From assembly GCA_017983755.1 (NCBI GenBank), contig JAGOAU010000001.1, positions 186,001-250,000 of the forward strand: DNA of 64,000 nt, given 5' to 3'. The notes under the pieces are model-generated. The model was not told where the DNA came from and ran no database searches. It saw nothing but the letters and a program-made list of their open reading frames with translations. Positions 35,506 to 44,790 of this stretch are shown here, piece after piece. The position numbers were made by a program, and so were the translations under genes. This DNA comes from Azonexus sp. Lineage in GTDB: Bacteria > Pseudomonadota > Gammaproteobacteria > Burkholderiales > Rhodocyclaceae. The first letter of the stretch is position 1, and the number at the start of each line of letters is the position of its first letter.

Positions 35506-36870
35506 ATGAAAATGATTCGCTCCTTCGTGCTGTGGTGGCTCGCCGCCAGCGTTCTGCTGGTTTCGGCGGTCCACGCACAGGGCAACGCCTCCCCGGCGGC
35601 GCCACCGTTCAAGGCGGAGGAACTCGATGCCCTGCTGGCGCCGATTGCCCTCTACCCGGACTCCCTGCTCTCGCAGATCCTGATGGCGTCCACTTACCCG
35701 CTCGAAGTCGTGCAGGCGGCGCGCTGGTCCAAGGCCAACCCCAAGCTCAGCGGCGATGCGGCGGTCAAGAAGGTCGAGGGTGAAAACTGGGATGTCAGCG
35801 TCAAGTCGCTGGTCGCCTTCCCCAACGTCCTGGAAATGATGAACGAGAAGCTCGACTGGACACAGAAGCTCGGCGACGCCTTCATCGGACAGCAGAAGGA
35901 CGTCATGGCTTCGATCCAGCGACTGCGGCAACTGGCGCAGAACAGCGGCAACTTGGAATCGAACCAGCAGCAGGTGGTGCGCAGCGAAGCGCAGTCCATC
36001 ATCATCGAGCCGGCGCAGCCGCAGACGATCTATGTCCCGGCCTACAACCCGACCGTCGTCTACGGCGCCTGGCCCTACCCCGCCTACCAGCCGTATTACT
36101 ACCCGGGCGTCGCTGCCTGGTACCCCGGCACCGCCCTCGCCAGCGGCCTCGCCTGGGGCATCGGCTTCGCCGCCGCCGGCGCCATGTTCGGCGGCTGGAA
36201 CTGGGGCCACGGCGACGTCGACATCAACGTCAATCGGGCGACCAACATTGACCGCAACTACAACCGCAACAACGTAAACACCGGCAACAAGTGGCAGCAC
36301 AACCCGCAGCACCGCGGTAACGTCGGCTATCGCGACCAGGGTTCGCGCGAACGTTATGCCGACAAGCGCGGCAGCGCCGACCGTGGCGAGTTCCGCGGAC
36401 GCGACGGCGAGCGTGGCAGCCGCGACGGGATTGGCGGTGACCGCGGCAGCCGCGATGGCATCGGCGGCGGCGATCGCGGCGGCAACCGTGACGGCATCGG
36501 TGGCGATCGCGGAAACCGCGATGGACTTGGCGGTGGTGACCGCGGTGGTAATCGTGACGGCATCGGCGGTGGTGATCGTGGTGGCAATCGCGATGGTGTC
36601 GGCGGCGGCCACCGCGACGGGCTGCCCAGCCACAGCCAGTTCGACCGCCCGAGCCAAGGCGGCGGCAGCCGCGCCAGTGCCTTCGACGGCGTCGGCAGCG
36701 GCAACCGCGACCTGGACCGCGGCCGGGCCAGCACTTCGCAAATGCAGCGGGGAGGCGGCCAAAGCTTCGGCGGTGGCGGTGGCGGCGGCAGTCGCAGCTT
36801 CAGCGGCGGAGGCGGTGGTGGTGGCGGCCGCATGGGTGGCGGCGGCGGTGGGCGCGGCGGACGGCGTTAA
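35506..36870 (+). CDS. DUF3300 domain exported protein with Gly/Arg/Asp repeats
   Basis: The 454-residue product has a signal peptide (ending SAVHAQ), the DUF3300 domain (about 35-240) with ELDALLAPIALYPDSLLSQILMAS and TIYVPAYNPTVVYGAWPYP, then a low-complexity tail. The tail has six units of RDG(I/L/V)GG(G)DRGGN type between about 305 and 370 and ends in Gly runs with Arg and Ser. It is probably in the envelope or on the surface. The start at 35506 follows AGAGGAGAACACA. A DUF2950 gene follows 12 bp later, a common pairing. Confidence 0.9.
   Translation: MKMIRSFVLWWLAASVLLVSAVHAQGNASPAAPPFKAEELDALLAPIALYPDSLLSQILMASTYPLEVVQAARWSKANPKLSGDAAVKKVEGENWDVSVKSLVAFPNVLEMMNEKLDWTQKLGDAFIGQQKDVMASIQRLRQLAQNSGNLESNQQQVVRSEAQSIIIEPAQPQTIYVPAYNPTVVYGAWPYPAYQPYYYPGVAAWYPGTALASGLAWGIGFAAAGAMFGGWNWGHGDVDINVNRATNIDRNYNRNNVNTGNKWQHNPQHRGNVGYRDQGSRERYADKRGSADRGEFRGRDGERGSRDGIGGDRGSRDGIGGGDRGGNRDGIGGDRGNRDGLGGGDRGGNRDGIGGGDRGGNRDGVGGGHRDGLPSHSQFDRPSQGGGSRASAFDGVGSGNRDLDRGRASTSQMQRGGGQSFGGGGGGGSRSFSGGGGGGGGRMGGGGGGRGGRR
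36415..36620 (+). repeat. In-frame tandem repeats in the DUF3300 gene
   Basis: Six imperfect units of about 27-36 bp encode RDG(I/L/V)GG(G)DRG(G)N. Units differ at silent positions, so the repeats are old enough to have diverged at the DNA level while the protein pattern is kept. Confidence 0.8.
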
Positions 36871-36882
36871 GGAGAACGAGAC

Positions 36883-37794
36883 ATGAACGTGAATAAATTC
36901 AAGCGTCCGCTGGCTGCGATCCTCTTCGCCGGAACCGTGGCAATGCCGGTAGCAGCGGCACATTCTGCGCCGATGAAGGCTTTCAAGACCCCGGAAGCGG
37001 CAATGGAAGCCTTCGGAGCAGCAATTATCGACAATGACGAGGCGGCCAAGCAGGCTATCGTCGGCACCAATTATCGCGCTGTGATTCCGCCGGTCGACGC
37101 TGATAGCCGCTACCGCTTCCTCGAAAATTGGGCGCAGTCGCACAAGGTGGAAATGGATGGCGAAACCCGGGCGCGGATTGCCGTCGGGGATTCGGGGTGG
37201 ACCCTGCCGATTCCCCTGGTCAAGACCAAGGCCGGCTGGCTTTTCGACATGAAGGCCGGCAAGGAGGAAATCACCATCCGCGCGATCGGCCGCAACGAAC
37301 TGGCCGCCATCAAGGTGGCCCTGGCGTTCGTGGATGCGCAGCGGGAATATGCAGCAAGGGACTGGAACGGCGACGGCGTGCGCGAATATGCCCGGCAAAT
37401 CGTCAGCTCCGCCGGCCACAAGGACGGCCTCTACTGGCCCGACGCAGCCGGCCAGGAGGCGAGCCCGCTCGGGCCGCTGCTGGCCAGGGCTGCCGCCGAA
37501 GGCCGCATCAAGCAGCCAGGCAGCTACCACGGCTATCGCTATCGCATTCTCACCGCCCAGGGCCCGCAGGCGGCCGGCGGCGCCCGCAACTACATCGTCG
37601 ACGGCCGCATGACGGGCGGCTTCGGGCTGATCATGTGGCCGGCCCAGTTCGGGGAAACGGGGGTAATGACTTTCATCGTCAATCAGGAAGGGCAGGTATT
37701 CGAGCAGAATCTCGGCCCCGACACGGCGAGGAAAGTCGCCCGGATGCACAGTTTCGACCCCGGTGCTTCATGGCGGAAAGTGGATAATCCGTGA
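36883..37794 (+). CDS. DUF2950 family exported protein
   Basis: The 303-residue product has a signal peptide (about 1-29, ending AAHSA) and the DUF2950 pattern: FKTPEAAMEAFGAAI, GWLFDMKAGKEEITIRAIGRNELAAI, DWNGDGVREYARQI, GLYWP, SYHGYRYRILTAQG, and GFGLIMWPAQFGETGVMTFIVNQEGQV. Function is unknown. It is almost certainly cotranscribed with the DUF3300 gene, and the pair probably works together in the periplasm or envelope. Confidence 0.9.
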   Translation: MNVNKFKRPLAAILFAGTVAMPVAAAHSAPMKAFKTPEAAMEAFGAAIIDNDEAAKQAIVGTNYRAVIPPVDADSRYRFLENWAQSHKVEMDGETRARIAVGDSGWTLPIPLVKTKAGWLFDMKAGKEEITIRAIGRNELAAIKVALAFVDAQREYAARDWNGDGVREYARQIVSSAGHKDGLYWPDAAGQEASPLGPLLARAAAEGRIKQPGSYHGYRYRILTAQGPQAAGGARNYIVDGRMTGGFGLIMWPAQFGETGVMTFIVNQEGQVFEQNLGPDTARKVARMHSFDPGASWRKVDNP

Positions 37795-37854
37795 AAAAAC
37801 ACGATTTTTTGAATTACAATACGCCGTCTAAATTTTTTTGACAGGGAACTTCTC

Positions 37855-38505
37855 ATGATCAACTACGCCAAGAAATCGCTTCTTCTGGCGCTGCTGGCCG
37901 GCATCGGCTTCGGCGCCACCGTCGCGCAAGCACAAGAGCGCGTTTATGTTATCGACCAGCGTGACGTCGTCGCCAAGAGCGGCTTCGACCTGTGCTGGCG
38001 CACCGGTTACTGGACCCCGGCGGCTGCCGCCAAGGATCCGGCCGGTTGCCAGTGCGACAAGGACCTGATTCCGAAGGAAGTCTGCGAGCCGCCCGCACCG
38101 GCTGCCCCGGTCGCTGCACCGAAGCCCACCGGCGAGAAGATCACCGTCGCCGCCGACGCCCTCTTCGACTTTGACAAGGCCACGCTGCGCCCCGAAGGCA
38201 AGGCCAAGCTCGACGAGCTGGTTTCCAAGGCCAATGCCATCAAGCTCGAAGTGATCCTGGTCGTCGGCCACACCGACCGCATCGGCTCCGCCAAGTACAA
38301 CCAGGGCCTGTCCGAGCGTCGCGCCGCTGCCGTGAAGTCCTATCTGGTCTCCAAGGGCATCGAAGCCAACCGCGTCTATACCGAAGGCAAGGGTCTGACC
38401 CAGCCGGTGACCGGCGACAAGTGCAAGGGTCCCAAGTCCAAGGCGCTGATCCAGTGCCTGCAGCCGGATCGTCGTGCCGACATCGAAGTCATCGGCACCA
38501 AGTAA
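37855..38505 (+). CDS. OmpA-family outer membrane protein
   Basis: The 216-residue product has a signal peptide (ending VAQAQ), a short N-terminal region with Cys residues (FDLCWRTGYW, CQCDKDLIPKEVC), a Pro/Ala linker and a C-terminal OmpA peptidoglycan-binding domain (about 95-215; FDFDKATLRPEGKAKLDEL, GHTDRIGSAKYNQGLSERRA). It lacks a full 8-strand barrel, as is common for short betaproteobacterial OmpA-like proteins. AT-rich upstream DNA and a strong terminator suggest a highly expressed single-gene transcript. Confidence 0.93.
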   Translation: MINYAKKSLLLALLAGIGFGATVAQAQERVYVIDQRDVVAKSGFDLCWRTGYWTPAAAAKDPAGCQCDKDLIPKEVCEPPAPAAPVAAPKPTGEKITVAADALFDFDKATLRPEGKAKLDELVSKANAIKLEVILVVGHTDRIGSAKYNQGLSERRAAAVKSYLVSKGIEANRVYTEGKGLTQPVTGDKCKGPKSKALIQCLQPDRRADIEVIGTK

Positions 38506-38521
38506 GCCGCCGCGCTTCAGC

Positions 38522-38551
38522 AAAAACCCCGCTCGCGCGGGGTTTTTTTTT
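38522..38551 (+). terminator. Rho-independent terminator of the OmpA-family gene
   Basis: CCCCGC-TCGC-GCGGGG forms a tight hairpin flanked by A's on the left and nine T's on the right, 17 bp after the stop. Confidence 0.95.
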
Positions 38552-38565
38552 AGCTCGTCAAAAAA

Positions 38566-40767
38566 ATGAAAACAGCCATGCCCCCACTCCTGCGTTTCCT
38601 CGCCACCACCTCGCTGGCGCTCGCCCTGAGCGCTCAAGCCATGGCCGATGCCGGCCGCCCGAAAATCGGCCTCGTGCTCGGCGGCGGCGGCGCCCGCGGC
38701 GCGGCGCACATCGGGGTGCTGGAAGTCCTTGAGGAATTGAAGATCCCGGTCGACTGCGTCGCCGGCACCAGCATGGGGGCGCTGATCGCCGGCGCCTACG
38801 CCTCCGGCCTGACGCCGGCAATGATGCGGACAGAGATGGCCGAGGCGGACTGGGACACGATGTTCAGCGACATCCCCGACTTTTCCGACGTCAATTACCG
38901 CTACAAGGAGACCCTGCGCCGTTTCATCCCCGGCTCGGAGCTCGGTGTTTCGAGCGATGGCGTCCGGTTTCCGCCCGGCGTGATCGATGGCGTCAAGATC
39001 AAGCTCTTCTTCAACCAGCTGGTCGGCGCCAACCGGGCCGAACGGCGCATCGAGAAGCTGCCGTTGCCGCTGTCACTGATTGCCACCGACATCGGCAATG
39101 GCGAGCGCGTGGTCATGCGCGAAGGCAGCCTGACGACGGCCATGCGCGCCAGCATGTCGGTGCCGGGACTGCTCGCGCCGATCACCCGCGAAGGTAGAAA
39201 GCTGGTCGATGGCGGCCTGGTCGATAACGTGCCGATCGCTGAAGCCCGGGAGCGCTGCGATGCCGATATCGTGATCGCGGTGAACGTCGGCTCGCCGCTG
39301 CTGCCCGCCGAGAGCGTGGGCTCACTGCTGACCATTTCAGCGCAGATGGTCAACATCCTGACCGAACAGAACGTGGCGCGCTCGCTGGCCTCGCTCAAGC
39401 CGACCGACATCTACATCCAGCCCGACCTCGGCACGATTACCGCCGGCGACTTCGGCCGTCATGCCGAAGCTGCTGATCGCGGGCGCGCCGCTGCCGACAA
39501 GGTTCGCGAGCAGTTGGCCAGGCTCGGTACCGATGCCAGGCAATATGCCCTGTGGCGCGAACCGATCGACCGCGTCTACCAGCCGAAGCCGACCATCGAC
39601 GAAATCGAGATTGCCGGCCTGAAACGAGTCAATCCCGCAATGGTGGAACGGCAACTGACCATCAAGCCCGGAGAGCAACTATCCACCGGCGACATCAACC
39701 GGGATGTCCTGCGCATCTATGGCGACGGTTTCTACCAGAGTGTCGACTACGAACTGCTCAACCTGCGCGACCGCGACATACTGCGCCTGCTCCCCGTCGA
39801 AAAGAGCTGGGGCCCGGATTACCTGCGTTTCGCGCTGAACCTCGACACCGACACCAACCAGGGCTCCAGCTTCGGCTTGCGGGCCGCCTATCAGAAGACC
39901 CTGATCAACGATCTCGGTGCCGAAATGCTGGCGACGGTGGGCATCGGCAGCAATCTCGGCGCCGGGCTGGACTTCTATCAGCCGCTCGACCCGGCACAGC
40001 GTTACTTTGTCGAGGCCGGTGTCAAATACGAGCGAATTCAGCAAAACGTTTTCCAGGACAACAAGCGCATCGCCCAGTACATCAATTCGGGCACTGCCTT
40101 CGCCCTGTCGGCGGGCACGAATTTCGGCACGCTCGGCCAGGCGCGCCTGAGCTGGATCGAACAAAACCGCTCGTTCGACCGCGACATTGGCTCCACGCTA
40201 TTGCCCAATTACGAGACATCCTACTCCGGCTGGAACGCCAGAGTTTCCCTCGACCAGTTGAACCGGCTGTACTTCGCCACGCAGGGCTGGAGGACGAAAC
40301 TTGATTACTTCGATTCCAACGATGCCGGCTTCGCGCGCGCCGAAATCGACGTGGAGGGCGCCTTCTCGCTCGGGAAGACGGTCATTACCGGGCGTGCCAA
40401 CTATGTCGGCTCCCCGCGCGGACAGCTCCCGTTCTACAGTGCCGGCAGGCTGGGGGGCTTCCTGAACATGAGCGCATTTGCCCGAGGCCAGATTCTCGGT
40501 GACGAAATCACCTACGCCGGCGTTCGCGCCGAGCAGATCATCGGCACCTTCCCGATCGGCCTGCGCGGCGACATGCGTCTCGGCTTCGCCCTCGAGGGTG
40601 CCCACGTCGGCACCTACTACACCGAGACGAATCTCAGCGGCACCAGCATCCTCAACTCTGCCGCCATCTACCTCGGCGGCGAAACGCCGTTCGGCCCGGC
40701 CTATCTCGGCTTCGGCTACTCGACCAGCGGCGCCTCCAACTTCTTCCTGAACATCGGCATTCCCTAG
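38566..40767 (+). CDS. Patatin-like phospholipase with POTRA and beta-barrel (type Vd autotransporter, PlpD-like)
   Basis: The 733-residue protein has a signal peptide (ending AMA), a patatin domain (about 30-320) with the oxyanion loop GGGGARG, nucleophile Ser69 in GTSMG and catalytic Asp215 in VDGG, a single POTRA-like domain (about 340-420; IDEIEIAGLKRVNPAMVERQL) and a C-terminal 16-strand-type BamA/TpsB-like barrel ending in NFFLNIGIP. This order is that of PlpD-type Vd autotransporters, which expose or release a phospholipase A. The catalytic Ser/Asp dyad is intact. It begins 15 bp after the OmpA terminator. Confidence 0.92.
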   Translation: MKTAMPPLLRFLATTSLALALSAQAMADAGRPKIGLVLGGGGARGAAHIGVLEVLEELKIPVDCVAGTSMGALIAGAYASGLTPAMMRTEMAEADWDTMFSDIPDFSDVNYRYKETLRRFIPGSELGVSSDGVRFPPGVIDGVKIKLFFNQLVGANRAERRIEKLPLPLSLIATDIGNGERVVMREGSLTTAMRASMSVPGLLAPITREGRKLVDGGLVDNVPIAEARERCDADIVIAVNVGSPLLPAESVGSLLTISAQMVNILTEQNVARSLASLKPTDIYIQPDLGTITAGDFGRHAEAADRGRAAADKVREQLARLGTDARQYALWREPIDRVYQPKPTIDEIEIAGLKRVNPAMVERQLTIKPGEQLSTGDINRDVLRIYGDGFYQSVDYELLNLRDRDILRLLPVEKSWGPDYLRFALNLDTDTNQGSSFGLRAAYQKTLINDLGAEMLATVGIGSNLGAGLDFYQPLDPAQRYFVEAGVKYERIQQNVFQDNKRIAQYINSGTAFALSAGTNFGTLGQARLSWIEQNRSFDRDIGSTLLPNYETSYSGWNARVSLDQLNRLYFATQGWRTKLDYFDSNDAGFARAEIDVEGAFSLGKTVITGRANYVGSPRGQLPFYSAGRLGGFLNMSAFARGQILGDEITYAGVRAEQIIGTFPIGLRGDMRLGFALEGAHVGTYYTETNLSGTSILNSAAIYLGGETPFGPAYLGFGYSTSGASNFFLNIGIP

Positions 40768-40826
40768 CCGCTACCGCCTCGCAGTTCGCTGGCATAATCG
40801 GACCTTTATCCATGGAGCAATACGCA

Positions 40827-41462
40827 ATGAAAACCCGTTCCCTGCTGCTCGCCGCCCTCATCGCCACCCTGCCGCCCCTCGCCTTCGCCCAGGATGCGCC
40901 GAAGAGCGCCACCTTCATCGAAAAGGAGAAGGGCGCGGCAACCATTGCCGAAGCCGTAGAACTGCAGGGCATCGTCACCGCCATCGACAAGAACAAGCGC
41001 GAACTGACGATCAAGGGCGGCTCGGGCAACGAACTGACCTTCGCCGCCGGCCCGCAGATCAAGAATTTCAAGCAGATCAAGGTTGGCGACCTCGTCACGC
41101 TGAATTACATCGCCGCCCTCGGCCTCGAACTGAAGAAGGGCGGCGGCCGGCTGCGCGAACGCATCGAGTCCGAGCAGACAGTCGCCGCCCAGCCCGGCGA
41201 AAAGCCGGCGGCCGGCAAGAGCCGCACGGTCAAGGTGATCGCCGACGTCACCGCGGTCGACGCCGCCGCCGGCACGATCACCCTGCGCGGTCCGCAGCGC
41301 AGTGTCGATCTGGTCATCAAGGACAAGGAATTGCTGAAAGACGTCCGCGTCGGCGACCAGATCGCCGCCACCTACGAGGAGGCGACGCTCGTTTCCGTCA
41401 CACCGCCGGCTCCCCCGGCACCGGCCGCACCTGTCACACCCGCCGCACCAGCGGCACAGTAA
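40827..41462 (+). CDS. Exported protein with two similar beta domains
   Basis: The 211-residue product has a signal peptide (MKTRSLLLAALIATLPPLAFAQ) and two related segments: GIVTAIDKNKRELTIKG...IKVGDLVTLNY (about 47-95) and ADVTAVDAAAGTITLRG...VRVGDQIAATY (about 135-185). Both look like small OB-type barrels. A Pro/Ala tail ends the protein. I cannot name a family. The ATG at 40827 is preferred over one five codons upstream because it begins the signal peptide; GGAG lies ten bases before it. Confidence 0.8.
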   Translation: MKTRSLLLAALIATLPPLAFAQDAPKSATFIEKEKGAATIAEAVELQGIVTAIDKNKRELTIKGGSGNELTFAAGPQIKNFKQIKVGDLVTLNYIAALGLELKKGGGRLRERIESEQTVAAQPGEKPAAGKSRTVKVIADVTAVDAAAGTITLRGPQRSVDLVIKDKELLKDVRVGDQIAATYEEATLVSVTPPAPPAPAAPVTPAAPAAQ

Positions 41463-41483
41463 GCCCCCCCACCGGAGATCGCC

Positions 41484-42095
41484 ATGATCAGAAACCTGCT
41501 GCTCTCACTCGCCAGCTGGCTGCTATGGAGCAGCCTGGCGCTGGCCCAGATCAACATCAACACCGCCAGCCCGGAACAACTGGACAGCCTCAAGGGCATC
41601 GGCCCAACCAAGGCGCAGGCCATCGTCGATTACCGGCAGAAGAACGGCCCGTTCAAATCGATCGATGATCTGCAGAATGTCCCGGGAATCGGCCCGGCGA
41701 CGCTCAAGGATATCCGTCGCGACGTCATGGTCAGCGGCGCTTCGCGCCCGGCCTCAGCCCCTCAGGCGCCTGCCTCACCCAAGGCGCCGGCGGAGCCGGC
41801 AACGGCATCAGCGCCGGCACGGCCGGCGACGCCGGCAACCCCTGCTGCAGCACCGGCTCCGGAAATGCGGCGGCCGGCACCCGCCACGCCGGCGCGCCCG
41901 GCCTCACCGGCCTCCGGCGAAACCAAGCCAGCACCCGCCGCGCCGGCGCAGCCGGCCCGCCCTGCCGTACCTGCAACCCTGGCCCATCCGCCGGCAACCG
42001 CCCCGACGGCCCAACCAGCCCAACCGGCGATGCCGGCAACACCTCCCGCCATGCCGGCAAAACCCGCGCAACCGGCCCGCCCGCCTGCCAACTGA
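41484..42095 (+). CDS. ComEA-like helix-hairpin-helix protein with a Pro/Ala tail
   Basis: The 203-residue product has a signal peptide (ending LALAQ), then a ComEA-type double helix-hairpin-helix domain (about 23-85; [38 protein letters not shown]), which binds DNA without sequence specificity. The remaining about 110 residues are Pro/Ala with few charges. The short ComEA-type proteins of betaproteobacteria bind incoming DNA in the periplasm during transformation. The tail is unusual and resembles a cell-wall or spacer linker. Confidence 0.87.
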   Translation: MIRNLLLSLASWLLWSSLALAQININTASPEQLDSLKGIGPTKAQAIVDYRQKNGPFKSIDDLQNVPGIGPATLKDIRRDVMVSGASRPASAPQAPASPKAPAEPATASAPARPATPATPAAAPAPEMRRPAPATPARPASPASGETKPAPAAPAQPARPAVPATLAHPPATAPTAQPAQPAMPATPPAMPAKPAQPARPPAN

Positions 42096-42105
42096 CCCTG
42101 CCGGC

Positions 42106-44790
42106 TTGACCGACCGCCTGATCCTCTGCGCCACTGCCCGCCTCGCCCAGACCCTGCGCGGCGCGGCACCGGGCGGCGCCGCGGTCTGGCAGACCCCGCC
42201 GGCGCTGACCGTCGCCCAATGGCTGGCCGCGCTGGCCGACGAAGCCTTGCTGAGCGGCAGCGCCCCCCTGCCGCAGACGCTTGACCCGTTCGCCGAACTG
42301 CTGCTGTGGGAAAAGGTGATCGCCGATTCCCTGCCGGAATCGTCGTCGCCGCTGTTCGACATCCAGGGCATGGCCGCGTCGGCGGCCGAGGCGCATGCGC
42401 TGGCCCGTATCTGGCAACTGCCGCTGCCGCGCGCGGCGGGCGCCGAGGAAACGCGCCTCTTTCTCGGCTGGCAAGGCGAATTCCTGAAGCGCTGTCGGGC
42501 CGGGCAGATCATCGACCTCGCCGGCCAGCAGGCGCTGCTCGTCGAACTGATCGAGTGCGGTCGACTGCAATTACCGGGCGAAATCCATTTCGCCGGCTTC
42601 GACCGCGAAACGCCGTTCGAAGCGCGCCTCAAACAGGCGCTGCGTGATCGCGGCAGTACCGTTCATGACATTCCGCCGCCGCAACGCGGAGCCGCCCCGC
42701 CGCGTGCGATGCGCTACCAGGACCAGGCCGCCGAATGCGCTGCCATCGCCGCCTGGGCGCAAAGCCGGCTGGCCGGCAACCCGCAGGCCCTGCTCGGTAT
42801 CGTCGCCCCCGACCTGGCGGCGGTCCGCGATTCCCTGGCCAGCGCGCTAGACGACCTGCTGCATCCCGCGCTGATCCGCCCGGCGGCGGCCGAGGCGGCG
42901 CGCACCTACAACATGTCGCTGGGCCGCCCGCTGGGCGAGCAGCCGCTGATCCGCATCGCTCTCGAACTGATCGCGCTGGCCGGCGGCGGCAAGGTCGAAC
43001 AGAGCCGGCTCGGCGATTTGCTGCGCGCACCCGGCTGGTCCGCGGCGGAGAGCGAGGCGGACGGCCGCGCCCGTCTCGACGCGGCCATGCGCAAGGAACT
43101 GGCCTATTTCACCCGCCTGCCGACCGTACTGCGCCTGGCCGAGCGGCTGGGCGCCGGCTGCAATCCGCTCTGCCCACAGACGACCGCCCACCTGGCGGCC
43201 CTGCTCGAAGCGTGCACCGCGGCCGGCGGCCGGCGCCGCCCGCTGTCGCAATGGGCCGGCATCTTTCGCGAATGGCTGCGGGCCGCCGGCTGGCCCGGCG
43301 AACGCAGCCTCTCCAGCCACGAATACCAGGCCCGCCGTGCCTTCCTGGCCCTGCTCGACAGCCTGGGCAGCCTCGACGGCGTCCTCGGCCCCCTGGCGCA
43401 GAGCGAGGCGGCGCGACGCCTGACGCAGCTCTGCCGCCAGCGCATCTTCCAGCCGGAAACGCGCGGCCGGCCGGCGATCCAGGTGCTCGGCGTGCTCGAA
43501 AGCGCCGGCCTCGAATTCGAGGCCCTGTGGGTGATGGGCATGAGCGACGACGTCTGGCCGCCAGCCCCGCGCCCCAACCCGCTGCTGCCGGCCGAACTGC
43601 TGCGCCAGGCCGGGGCGGCCCACGCCAGCGCCGAAGTCGAACTCGATTTCGCCACCCGCGTGCACGCCCGTCTGCTGCAGGCCGCGCCCGCGGTCTATTT
43701 TTCATATCCGGCCAGCGCGGGCAGCCGCCTGCTGCGCCCCAGCCCGCTGCTGGCCGGCATCGCGCTGGCCGATGGCGAAGCAGCGCCGGCCACCACCCTC
43801 GCACGCCGGCTCGCCGCCGGCGCGGCGGATGCCTGCGCCACCCTCGCCGACGCCGTGGCACCGGCCGTCGCCGACGGTGAAAAAGTGGCCGGCGGCACCT
43901 GGCTGCTGCGCGCGCAGGCGATTTGCCCGGCCTGGGGCTATTTCCGTTTCCGCCTGCATTGCGAAGCGATGGAAGAACCGGTCGAGGGCCTCGACCCGCG
44001 CGCCCGCGGCACGCTGGTGCACAGCGCGCTGGAGGCTTTCTGGCGGGCGACGGGCGATTCGCGGACTTTGGCGGCAATGAGCGACTCACAACGTGCCACC
44101 GCCATCGCCGCGGCGGTGCAGACGGCGCTGGCCGCTTTCGAGGAAGCAAGCCGAACCACCCTGCCGGCGCGCTTCCGCCAGTTGGAAGGCGCCCGCCTAG
44201 AAAGCCTGCTCGCCACCTGGCTGGCCTTCGAACAACAACGCGGCGCACCGTTCACCGTCGTCGCCTGCGAACAGGAAGCGCTGATCGACATCGAGCAAAT
44301 CCGGGTCAGAATGTTCGTCGACCGCATCGATCAGCTGGACGACGGTCGCCGCATCATCATCGACTACAAGACCGGCGCCGCGATCGACACCAAAAACTGG
44401 GCGAGCGAGCGCCTGACCGAGCCGCAACTCCCGATCTACGCCGCGCTGGCCTCGCCCGAACCGGTCGCCGCCGTCGTCTTCGCCAAGGTACTGGCGGACA
44501 AGCCGGCGTTCTCCGGGGTCGCCGGGGAAGCCGAATTGCTGCCCGGCGTCGCCGGCGTCGGTGACGACAAACAGAAGCTGTTCGACCCCGCGCTCTTTCC
44601 CGACTGGCCGTCGGTCGTCGGCCATTGGCAGGAGCGGCTGCGGGCGGTGGCGCGCGAGGTACGCGAGGGCATTGCCGGTGTCGTCGTCGGTGACGAAAAG
44701 CTGCTTGCCTGGTGCGAAGTGACGCCCCTGCTGCGCCTCGCCGAACGCCGCCGGCAACTGGAACGCGCCAGCGCTGGAGGCAGGTCATGA
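42106..44790 (+). CDS. AddB-like nuclease subunit (probable DNA repair protein)
   Basis: The 894-residue protein resembles the betaproteobacterial group of probable DNA repair proteins related to AddB. It has a degenerate helicase-like body (EFEALWVMGMSDDVWPP is the AddB/RecB VGxxDxxxP region) and a C-terminal PD-(D/E)XK nuclease with IIIDYKTG and QLPIYAAL. No Walker A motif is present. Fe-S cysteines of classical AddB (C-terminal Cys cluster) are not visible. The start is unclear; TTG at 42106 is the first usable codon after the upstream gene. It overlaps the helicase gene as ATGA. Confidence 0.85.
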   Translation: MTDRLILCATARLAQTLRGAAPGGAAVWQTPPALTVAQWLAALADEALLSGSAPLPQTLDPFAELLLWEKVIADSLPESSSPLFDIQGMAASAAEAHALARIWQLPLPRAAGAEETRLFLGWQGEFLKRCRAGQIIDLAGQQALLVELIECGRLQLPGEIHFAGFDRETPFEARLKQALRDRGSTVHDIPPPQRGAAPPRAMRYQDQAAECAAIAAWAQSRLAGNPQALLGIVAPDLAAVRDSLASALDDLLHPALIRPAAAEAARTYNMSLGRPLGEQPLIRIALELIALAGGGKVEQSRLGDLLRAPGWSAAESEADGRARLDAAMRKELAYFTRLPTVLRLAERLGAGCNPLCPQTTAHLAALLEACTAAGGRRRPLSQWAGIFREWLRAAGWPGERSLSSHEYQARRAFLALLDSLGSLDGVLGPLAQSEAARRLTQLCRQRIFQPETRGRPAIQVLGVLESAGLEFEALWVMGMSDDVWPPAPRPNPLLPAELLRQAGAAHASAEVELDFATRVHARLLQAAPAVYFSYPASAGSRLLRPSPLLAGIALADGEAAPATTLARRLAAGAADACATLADAVAPAVADGEKVAGGTWLLRAQAICPAWGYFRFRLHCEAMEEPVEGLDPRARGTLVHSALEAFWRATGDSRTLAAMSDSQRATAIAAAVQTALAAFEEASRTTLPARFRQLEGARLESLLATWLAFEQQRGAPFTVVACEQEALIDIEQIRVRMFVDRIDQLDDGRRIIIDYKTGAAIDTKNWASERLTEPQLPIYAALASPEPVAAVVFAKVLADKPAFSGVAGEAELLPGVAGVGDDKQKLFDPALFPDWPSVVGHWQERLRAVAREVREGIAGVVVGDEKLLAWCEVTPLLRLAERRRQLERASAGGRS

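Noticed and set aside
36415-36620. Short regular repeats that might suggest a CRISPR array
   Set aside because: They are in frame, encode RDG-x-GG units, vary at silent sites and have no unique spacers.
35491-37749. A 752-codon minus-strand frame with an Ala/Thr-rich repeat region
   Set aside because: It is the antisense of the Gly-rich repeat of the DUF3300 gene and of DUF2950, both of which have signal peptides and family motifs.
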